The notes beneath the pieces were generated by a model. That model saw only the letters and a program-made list of their open reading frames with translations, searched no databases and was not told the origin of the DNA. From Phaeosaccion multiseriatum (taxonomy: Eukaryota; Ochrophyta, other classes), in the NCBI GenBank assembly GCA_965112735.1, contig OZ218963.1:1240001-1304000 (forward strand): 64,000 nucleotides of DNA, given 5' to 3'. Position numbers and translations under genes: made by a program. Shown one piece after another: positions 48,301-59,400 of this stretch. Numbering within the stretch: position 1 is the first letter of the stretch; each line of letters opens with the position of its first letter.

Positions 48301-51300
48301 GAGTGGCAGCGGCGGGGGAGAAGGCAGGGGTGGTGGTGGGCGATGTGGTGATGCGAATAGGTCAGTGGTACTGGGAGGTAGAGGTGCTTTCTGCTGCTGC
48401 GGACATGTGGATCGGGGTCACGGACTGCCCCATCACAGACCTGGGTGCGGAGTTCGGCGGGGCGGAGGCGGCCCAGCAGTCGGTAGTACAGCAGCAGCCG
48501 CAGCAGCACCAGCAGCAGCAACAGCAGCAGTCGGACCAGCAGCAGACACAACAAGAGCAGCAGCAAGGAGTGCAGCAGTCAACTCTGCGCCGATCGCTAG
48601 GGTCGACAGGCTCCAACCTGGCGAGTTCAGGAGGGGTGGATCAACAGCGAGGTTAGTGCTTTAGTGCTGGTTCAGTTTAGTCACACAGTCTCTCCGAATG
48701 ATGGGAGGGAAGCGCGTGAGAAGCCATGTTCTCTTGCTGAGTTGTGTCTGTTGTGTCGACTTCGACCTTGCTTTACAATGTGTCCCCCTTTCTTTCCTCT
48801 GCCTTTCTGGCTCCTTGTCTCTTTGCTTCGCTCTCCTTCTCGCGATGTCGTGCAGGAGGGCTGGCTCTCCACCCCAGGCTCTGGTGCTACCACAGCGGGG
48901 TAGACGGGACAAGCCTCCAGGGCGGGGGCGAGGAGGTGATGCGCCGAACGACCAGCCTCGTCTCCAGTGATGGGCATCGCAATGTCGGGTCCTCTGTCCT
49001 CTCTGGGCTTAATGCTGGGGACCGCCTTGGGCTTGCTTTGCATGTAGAGGCTGCAACACTTGCCGTGTACTGTAACGGATCACTGGCGGGCGCATTGGAG
49101 GAGCTACCCTTCTGTGCCCCGGGGGGCGACATGGCGTTTCGCCCCTTCGTGGGTCTTCGAGGAGGGGGGTTACGCTTAGTGCGAGTGCGTCCCTTTGTAC
49201 CCGCGCCGTCACCAGAGGCGAGACTGACGACCGATGTTGGGACGACGAGTGAAGACGAAGAGGAGGGCTTTGTGTGGGTGAAGCGGCGTGGGGAAGGAGA
49301 TGCCTTGCAACTGGTACGGGATGTGTCCGACGATCGGGGGTGGAGGCCTCCGACAACGACGAGGCCTTCGAGGGCGCCTGTGGATACAGTGGGCAGTCCA
49401 GAGAACGAGTCGAGGATGATGATGCAGCAATCTGCTGCTACGGAGTGCCTGTATCGATACCGCACGCTTCTTCTCTGTGCCGAGAGCTCCGAGCACGAGG
49501 TGGGGCGGCGGGCAGCAGCAGCAGGAGCAGGAGGAGCAGGAGGAGGAGGAGGAGCAGGAGGAGGACAGAGTGGCAGTGAAGACAGCGTTGGTCTTGGCCT
49601 CGGCCTTGATGAAGAGGGGGACGAGGCGGAACAGGTGGAGCAACGACAGGAGGAGGGGGATGAAGCAGAGGCAGTGGAAGCCATGCTTGCATACCGAACA
49701 GGAGGGGGTGGGCACGCGACCGCAGCTCTCGGCCTGGGTATGATCCTGTCAGCGTCGAGTCATTACGATCCTGAGTACGACCTTCGCGGCGCGGTGCCCA
49801 GCGACATGTTCCCACTTGCGATTCACACGCTCGGGGCTGGTTGGTCCAGGCATGCCGGAGCCGCAATGCTCACTATCATGGCGAGCTGGACGGACGATTT
49901 AGCTCCCCTGGAGATTGGAATGTTCAACGGGTTTGACGGCTTTTGGGCTTTCTTGCGGCTCACACACGCCATCGAGCGGCAACAGGGACGGGGTGTGAGT
50001 GGCGGCGGAGTGAGTGGTCACAGGGGCGGCGATGGTGTTACCACTGATATCGCCAGTGGTGGAGGGGCATTGGCCGTTTTACGCAGACAGATGGTCGGTG
50101 TCGTGACGGGTGGCAGGAGAGGAGCATCAACGGAGCCGGAAATGGCGACAGCGACGACTGCAGCGGTAGCGGAGCCTCAAGATTGGAATGGGGAAGAGCA
50201 GCGAGAAGGAGGGGCGAAGCAGTCGGCGAGACGGGGGGAGAGCGAACCCGAAAGCTTCTCTCGATGCCTGCTGCAGTACTCGCTCTCTTGTCTGCGTCAC
50301 AGCCTCGCCCACCTCCCGACCTCCAAGGCAAGTTTCAGTTTCACTGGTCAGTCATCCCAGGGGTGGTATGGTACTCGTACGTTCCACATTCCCCTTGGTA
50401 GAGGCCTTGGTTGAGTTGAGGAAGATCCATTCCACCTTCACTGAGAGAGGAAGTACTTTCACTTCGCCTCGACTCACCTCACCTCACCTCCCCCCCGTCC
50501 CCCCCTCCCCCTTCCTTCCATGCCCCTGCCAACGTATTGACACATTGCCCACCCTATATTGTATCATCTGCCAGGTTGTGGTGAGAGTGATTGAGACAGC
50601 GCATCCGTACGACAACAACATGAGTGTGTTTTGGCCGGTGGAGATGCCTGGAGTCAAGCGTATCAAGATTGTGTTCGACCCTCGCAGCCGCACAGAGACG
50701 AGCTGTGACTGGGTGCGCTTTTACCGCGGAATGAATCGGAGCGGTCAGTGGGGACTCAGCAGGTAAAGGCTGAGTGAGAATCAAATCAAATCCTCTCTGT
50801 CATTGACATGTTCCACACCCAGGAGCACTCCCTTGCTGCCCATGAAATGAGCTAGTTAGCTCTGCGCTGAAACTACGTGCAAAACACCCCCCTTCGTCCC
50901 CTGACTATTGGCCCTCTCCTCCCTCCCTCCTCCTGAATTTATTCTCACTCCTCGTGTTTCCTTCCCCCATGTACTCAGATACCATGGTCGCAACGGGGCA
51001 GAGAATTTCCCAGGCTGCAGGGGGAATGCACCTTTGTGGATTGAGTCCGACCATTTTGTGGCGCACTTCCACTCTGACCCCAGCACCGTGGATTGGGGGA
51101 TTCGATTCACCGTGTACGGCTACTTCCGAGACGATGCCTGGAGGGAAGATGAGGAGACGAAGGAGGGTCAGGAGGCGAGTGTTGGTGTGGGAGTGAGCTC
51201 AGCCAAGACTGTCTTGTCTGCTGCTACTGCTGCCACTACTACTACTGCTGCTGCTGCTGGCGTCTCTGCTATCGATGGAGAGGAGAGCACTTGTTGGGAG

Positions 51301-53374
51301 GGCAGCGAGGGAGTAGGGCACGGAGGGAGAGCGGGAGAGGGAGAGGGAGGCTCTGGAGCTACCTCGCTCGCGCCGCGGCTTGAAGGGGGGATCAGGGAGA
51401 GGCTGACGGACGTGGATCTGTCTTGCTGGCTGCTGGAGTTTCTAAGCACAGAAGCTTCTGGACGTGTTCCACATGTCCGAAGGCAGCTGCTCGGCGCGAG
51501 GGCCCTGTCGGTGATTCATGAGAGCCTGACTGTCCTGCCCGGAGCTCGACGAATAAGGGTGGTTCATCTTGTGTCAAGTATGCTTTACGAAGCGGCCCTA
51601 AGGACGAGCAGGGGAGCGCCGCTGTCCAGACACAAGGCGGTGAACACGGAAGAGAAAGACCAGCAACGCCTCTTGTCTCCTGCGCTCCTTCGGCTCTTGA
51701 CAATGATTCGGGTACAGACTGAGCAGCAGTGGGCAGTGGAGCAGCACAGGCATGAACACCAGCACCAGCACCAGCACCAGCAGCGGGATGCCCTGTCTCA
51801 CGCACCCTCACCCCTTCTCAGGAGGAGCACTTTGCTGAAAGCCTTGGTGTTGTGCTGTGTTCAAATGAGCCGATTCTTGTCTTCCCTCAGTCTTGGAAGG
51901 GGTGCTGGCGAGGGGCTGGGGTCGCAGCAGCACGGGAAGGAGGTTGAGGGTCAGGGTCAGGGTCAGGGTCAGGGTCAGGGTGGAATGTGTGGCCTGAGTC
52001 GGGTTCATCTTCATCTTGGCGAACTCCTTCCTCGCGGCGAGTGGTTCAGGGACGTCTCCATGGCAGCGGCAATGATGTCGGAGCTGAGCGCCGGCCGCCC
52101 TCCCCTGGACAAGCTCTTGGCCGATTTTGTTCCTTTGCTGCAGAGGCAATCGGCAAGATTCGTGCAGAGCTACCACCCCTTCACCGCGACTGCTGCTACT
52201 GCTGCTGCTGCTGCTGCTGCTGGTGGTGGTGGTGGTGGTGATGGTGGTGGTGGTGGTGGTGGTGGTGCCCGAGAGGAGACGAGCTTCAGCCCCACTCGAT
52301 TGACGATTCCCGACGCCGTTCGTCTGGAGGTTCGGTTTCACACGCAGACAGAGATGACACGAAATGACGTCATCACCATTTCCGGTGGAGGTGCAAGAGG
52401 AGGAGAAGGGGCAGCACCGGTCGCAGGAGGAGCAGAAGGGGCAGCGGTGGTGACGCAGCACTTTGTCGGGCAAGTGGGAGGCACGGAAGAAGAGGACAAC
52501 CTTCCTCTCTTCTCCGTAGGTGACGTCGTTGCGCGTGGGAAGGAGTGGGATTTTGGGGATGAGGACCTGGGTGGAGAGGGGGTGGGAGAGGTCATTGGTC
52601 TGGAGCCCTACAAAGGCAGAGAGCGAGGCGGTGCGAGAGTTCGATGGACTCGTGGATCACGAGGGGGGGGGGGGCGGTCTTTCAACGAGGAGAAGGAATG
52701 TAAGCAGGAGCAGCGTGCGTACTTGTACTCGGTGCAGGACCCTGCTCATCTGAGGGTGGTGGAAAGGGGAGGGCCCGACCGCAGTCGTAGACCTGTGTTT
52801 GTGGAGGGCAATAGCCTGGAGGTGGCAGTTCGGAGGATAGAGGACCAGCAGCAGGAAGAGGAGGGGCTTGGGGAGGGTACAAAAGCGAGGAAGGGTGTTG
52901 CTGAAGGCCGGAGAAGCCCGATGGAGGGGGGCTGTCTTCACTTCGACGGCGTTCAGGGCAATGTGGTCTTCCCTTTGGACGGTGGCGGTGCTGACTACTA
53001 CCATGATGATGCAACAAGAGAGGATACACAACAAGAGAATGGGGGGCTGCAACAAGGTAGCGAGAGGAGCCTACTCACGAGCAGAGAGAGGGATGATGAG
53101 TTGGACTTCCTGGGGAGCGACTTTACTGTGGAGGTATGGGCCAGGCTGGATGGGCCTGTCTCGACGAGTGGAGGAGGAGGACATGTTGCGAGCACACCTC
53201 CGAGACCAGTCTCGCCTGCTCGTGTTGGCAGGGACTTTTGCCTTCTCTCGCGGAGCTTTTGGGACGTTGCGGGGGACGAGTTGAAAGGAGAAGGGCCAGC
53301 TACGGAGGAAGCGAAGCGGCAGGAAGGAAGGGAAGGAGCACAACAGCGTGAGAGCTCTGCTCCTCCTTCTCCTC

Positions 53375-53419
<45 letters not shown>

Positions 53420-56400
53420 ATGCTGTGCCACACTACTACCGTGCTCGAGAAGAAGCGTGGTTGAGAGGCCGCGTGAGGCACCATCGTAGAGAGACTCCAG
53501 ACATTGCCGACGCCTCCAGCCTCCTTAGCCCGCTCAATGCCACAACTCGGGCAGCCTTGGGCTTGGGCAGACCGACGGGTGAGGAGTCTCGCCTGGCCGG
53601 CGTACGTGAAGAGCCAACTGTAGTTGTGGGAGCGCAAGAGGCAGCGTCTGAGGCACACAACGCGAGGCGTGACCGAAGCCTGCTTCAGCTCAAGGTGTGC
53701 GTGAATGGGGCGAGTGGTCGAGTGTCGGTGGATATGGGCAGCGCGGAAGGCAAGGGGCTGCGATTGGAGAGCAGCGACAAGGCCGTTCGGGAGAACACGT
53801 GGAACGCGATTGCGCTGGTCAAGGAGGGCCGCCAGGTTCGGCTACTGGTCAACGGTGTGATTTGCGGTGGCGGCGTGTTTGAAGGTGGTCCTCCGGCCAC
53901 ATCTTTTTCATCATCATCATCTTCTTCTTCTTCTGCCTCCACCGTGACGGAAAAGCAGCCAACCACGGCGGGAGAAGTGATGCATGGGCTCCCTCGCCCG
54001 CCACCTCTACGCCTTGGTTGCTGTGTGAGCTCGAGCGGTCAGGAGAGAGACTTTTGGAGAGGGGATATGTGTGAGCTGAGACTGTGGGCAGGGGCACGCC
54101 ACTCTGACTGCATCAAGGGAGATGTGCTCAAGCAGTGCGAGGAGGGGACTGCTCGTCCTTCCGAGGACACTGGCGGCGCTGCCCATGGCGCTGCCCAGGG
54201 TGGGCAGGGAGGGCTGCAGCCGCCGCCGGAAGCCCTGCTTATTGGAGCCGGACACGGCGAGGCGGTAAAGGGCAGGGGACGACCGGCGGTGCTTCTAGGC
54301 CGGTGGGCTGCTTTAGGCGAGGTCGGTAGTGATGAAGTGGTCTCTGTGGTCTCTGGCATCATCAGTCCAAGGGAGCGGATCTTGGGGAACGAAGCGCTGC
54401 TTCTCCCTGCCAAGGGAAGCCGGCTCGCCTTACCAGGCGTGCTCTCGTCGGGTTGCCGGTGGCGCCAAGCAGGTGATGCACTTGCCTCTGCGCTTGGCAG
54501 AAGGCAGCAAGAGGAGGCGGGGAGACAGAGGAGGGCAGCAAGAGGAGTGTGGGGCTTTAAGATGACCGTCATTCCGCATTTCCCAGAGGACCCTCTATCG
54601 GTCCCACGACTTGCCAAGCTCTTTGAAGAGCACCTGGCCAATATTTGGGGTGGTGGTGGTGGTGGTGGTGGTGGTGGTGGTGGTGGTGGAAGAGAGGAGG
54701 AAGGGGGCGCTGGTGAAGAGATCCCTGCAGCCCTGGGGAAGAATTTGGTTATGTACGTCAACGCACGAGCAGCAGCGCTGGGCTTGGATAAGAATGGTTT
54801 ATTGGAGGCAGGTTGGAACCGACTGAAACCGTCGAAGGAAGATCTGGTGGCGTGGCCGATGTTGGCTGCAGCGATGGACACGGAGGAGAAAGAGGACAAG
54901 AAGGAGAAGGAGGAGGACGAGGAGGAGGACAACGAGACAGCCGCCAGAGCGCAGGAAGATGATGACGATGGGGTGGAGGAGACCAAAACGAATCATCCTG
55001 AGGAGCAAGAGGAGAAGCGCGAGCCGGGTCACGCTGCTGCTGGAAGGGCCGACGTTTCGAAACGAGAGCTGTTGCCGTCGCCGGACCCCGTAGCATGGGC
55101 GGTGGTGGTGGCACCGAGAGCGCACCATTTGCAGGCATACGGGTGCCTCTTGTGCGAGCCTGATGTGAGCTCCTCCAAAGTGCTCTCTCTTGCCCCTGGA
55201 ATTCTCTGCGCCGTGCTTGATCCTCCTGCAACGCTTTCAGATGGCCGGGTGTGGGCGAGAGTTTCTGTGGCCGGCGTGGAGGGATGGGTGCGTACCCCTC
55301 TCTCCCCTCTTCATACGGTAGCAGAAGCAGTAGCACCAGCACCAGCAGCAGCAGCAGGAGGAGCAGCAGGAGCAGCAGGAGCAGGTCCTTTTCTAGAGGA
55401 AGGGGGCAGGAAGCGCTTCGCTATGTCAAGTCCTGACGCCACGACGCCGGTGTCCGTGCCACTTCCCCGCTTCCGCGAGCAGCAGGAGGCGGGGACACTC
55501 GTACTGTTGCAGTACGTCGACTTCCGGCTAGTCAGTGGTCGGGGGGGGGCTGACCACCAGCACGGGGGACAGCATCGACTTGCGCCCCCATCTCCCGCCG
55601 TGGGACCGCCGGAACAGCAGCAGTTGGTGATACAGCAGCAGCAGCAGCAGCAGCAGCAGCTCGAGCAGTACGATGACGCCTCGTCCTTGTCGCCTCCAGT
55701 GTTTTGGGTGGACGGAGACGAGGAGGAGAGAGGAGGCTGCTTCGGACCACTTCCACCCACTCCGGCGGCGGCGGCGGCGGCATCCTGCTTCAGGTCCGAA
55801 GAGGACGGCGATGAGAGGGAGGAAGAGGGAAAACAGGACAAGCCAAGGGTGGCGCAGATGGTTGGCTGTTCAGGCGCCCCAGTTTCCGTTTCGGTTTGTG
55901 CCTCCCCAGGAAGTCGCCACACCCCCGAACCAACTCCGCGCCAACATGACGTTACAGAAGGAGGCGCCCCTCTCCTCAGTAGCAGCATCAGCAGCAGCAG
56001 CAGGAGCAGTGGTGGTATTGTGGGGGCAAGTCGCATTCCTCAGCAAGTCTGCAACGACGATAGTGATTGCGAAGGTGTCTTTGGAGAAAGTGGAGGAGGA
56101 GACTTGGCATCACGGCGAATCGTTTTAAGCAAGACTGACGTGGGGGGGGGGCACTTCTATCATCCTCATCGTGGGGAGGACAAGGAGAGCAAGAGCGGCT
56201 TGGGCAGTCTGTTTACAGAGGGGCAACAGCAGTGCGTCGTGGTGACATTTAAGCTCACTGTTACCCGCCTCACGGACTCCTTCGTGGTGGCGACGAGAAC
56301 GAGCGGGCATTTGACAGAGCAGTACACTCACACTCGACCCTTGTCTTTGTCGACATCGAGGGCTTTAACAACAACAACAACAACGACGACGACGACGACG

Positions 56401-59400
56401 ACGACAACAACAACAGCAACAACAACAACTAGAGCAGCAGGAGCAGCAGCAGCAGCGCGGTGGTGCTTGTCCCCTGCCCGCTACCACCCCGCCGCCGCGA
56501 ATGGTGCGAATGGTGGAAGAGCCGTGGGGGATGGGAATGCCCCCCCCGGGGACGCCACCCCCGGGGATGCGCCCCTCCGGGATGGCTATACCCCCCCCGG
56601 GGATTTCCTCCCCGGGCTAGTGGATGGTGTGTCTTGTACGTTCTGCCCAGCGGATGGAAGACTTGTGGTGCACCTCAATCCGCTGGACGCCTTCCTTCCA
56701 GAGACGAGGCCGCTCACCCCCTCCCATGTGGCCTACTTGGGCCCGTTGGACCGGGGCAGCGCGGTCGTCTTGTCCGTGATTGACACCGGGGAGAGTGTGA
56801 CGTTTGTCGTTACAGAGCACGGTGGTCGGGGTAGAGCAGCGCGCGTGGCCGTCCCATGTACGGACACGTGGGGGCGAAGTAGGGTGGCGATTTGCCGTCT
56901 GCCGCTGGTGGAAGATGGGGCCACAGCGGCCGCGAGGTTGGCGGCGGTGCGCAAGTGGGAAGCAGATGCTTTTTCTGACGTGTCGGAAGAGCACGAGGGC
57001 GACGACGTGGATGAGGAGAGCGAAGAGGAGGGGGTGGAGGAGGGGCGGAGAGGCCTTGGCGAGACAGAGGATGGTGTGGATGGGGGAAGGGCTCACCACC
57101 ATCACCATGGAGGAAGGGGGGGGGGGCTCGCCTCAGAGGGCCGGCGGCCTTGCCTCGCGGAGGGAGAGAATGGGGAGAGAGAGGAGAGGGGCTGGCTGAG
57201 AATCGTCCACAAGGACCAGAGCGCGACGGTGCGGGCCGGAGTGAGCATCGACGACAGCGCTGTGCTCGGGTACGTCCTTCTGCATGGAGACAGCTACCGC
57301 TACCAACCACTACCAGTTTCCTTGTGTTGTCTTTTGCTTTGTTTTGTTGTGTGCTGGTTCCTTTTGGGTGTTTTGTCCTGTCGTTTTGCCTTTTTGTTTG
57401 GTGTGTCGTATAGCCAACTCAACTGCCTTGTCCTCGCTGCTCGCTCTCCCAAACGCATTCCTTCCTTCCTTCCTTCCTTCCTTCCTTCCTTCCCCCTCGC
57501 TGTCCCTTATTTCCCCTTACAGCTTTGTTCCGTGCGGAAGCATGCTCGCTTACAACCGCACCGCTGTGCACACAAGCCCAGGCCTCCCTGAGTGTGACCC
57601 GGTGACGCGCTTCCACGTGCTCGCCGGTCAAAACTCCCCTGAAGGCTGGGTGAGCGAGTGTGGCAGATACCGAAGCAATCCCTACCGAATCGCGGAGAGG
57701 GTCGTGGATTTGCAACTCTCTGAGCCAGAGGAATCTTGTTCCGAGGACGGTGATGGGCTTATGATGGACAGCAGCGGACGGGGAGAAGGAGGAGAAGGAG
57801 AAGGAGAAGGAGAAGGAGGACCAGGGGAAAGGGAAGGGGAAGGGGAAGGGGATGGTAAGGAGGGGGGTCGAGCTGTGTTGTGGTCGGAAGGAGCAAGCCG
57901 AAGGAGGGGGCTAGGAGGGAGTGGTGGGCCAATGGTCTCTCGACGCGCGAGCACACTCTTGGGTGCCACGAATGTCCACGTCGGCATCATTACACTACAT
58001 AGAGGAGGGGCAGCGGGAGTAGAGGGGACGGGGTCAACGGGTGTGGATGGAAGCATACAGGCATCATCTGCTGCTCCTGTTGCTGGCTATGCACCTGGCT
58101 GTACACCCGGTTGGGGGCCTCGTCCTCAGAGACAGAGCAGGCTGGAGAATGTGTTCAAGCTCCTGCAGGACTTCAATCGGCTCATGGACACGGCCATGCC
58201 ATGCATTGACTTCCGCCTGACGGACAAGCCGTGGAGTCTGGCCAGCCTCATTTCGGACAGGTGCGTGGGATCGAATCGATGATGATGATGATGATGATGA
58301 TGATGCTAATGATGGAAAGCAAGATTGCCTTACTGTCGGAAGAGTGCATACATAAGGAGGACCTCCCTCCCTCTCTCTGCTTGTGTTTTGTGTCTTGTCC
58401 ACCTTCTCCTGTTCGTCGTTTCGTGCGTCTTGAGCCCTGCCCCCAACCAACCAAAGCCCTTCCCTCTATTCCACCCCCCCCCCCTCACTGAACCTTGAAC
58501 TTCCCCCTCCTTATTACCTCCATGCCCTGCGCCACCTGTGCAATCTGCTCTATGCAGTCGGCACTTTATCTTCTCTGCTGTCAAGGCCGACCTGTGGGAT
58601 CCTACTCTGGCCAGCAGTCGCACGAGCAGCAGCGGCGGCAGCAGCGGCGGGGGCGGTGGGGGCGGTGCCGGAGGTGGTGAAGCAGTACAGAGTGGAGGAG
58701 GAGGAGGAGGAGGAGGAGTTGCGCAGGGGGCGGGGGGGCAGAGGGGAGGAGCAGGGGGGGCTGCGCTACATGGAGGAGGAGGAGGAGGAGGAGGGGGGGG
58801 CGGGGGGCAGCAACCGCCTCCAGCCTTCGACCTTAAGCTGAGCAGAGCCAAGGCGGCCAAGTTTTACGTCACAGGCGAGACTGATCGTGAGGGGCGCCAT
58901 ACCATCTTCTCGCAAGCGTTTCGAGCGATGCGCTTTCTCCCCGCGTCCTTCTTCCGCCAAGCCGTGCCCCAGAGACCTTTGTACACCACCATCTTCGTGG
59001 GAGAGCACGCGCATGATGCCGGAGGACCGTACAGGGAGTCATTTGCGCAGTGCTGCGCGGAGCTTCAGTCTTCAGCCCTACCCTTGCTCGTTCGATGCCC
59101 CAACGCGGTCAACAACGTCGGTATCAATCGCGACAAGTGGCTGCCTAACCCCTCCTGCGGGTGTGTGCCTTACCCTAAGGGAGGCAGCGGCATCGGCTCC
59201 TCCCCGGTTGGTGGCGTGCACAGGCCGCGGCGTCCCTCCTCCCACTCTCTCGCCAATCTCCACCTCCAGATGTACCGCTTCTTGGGACGTCTGATGGGCG
59301 TCGCGTGCCGTAGCGGTCAATACCTTGACCTCGACCTGCCAAGCTTGGTGTGGAAGCAGCTCGTGGGGGAAACCCTCACGCGGGAGGATCTTGAGGCGGT

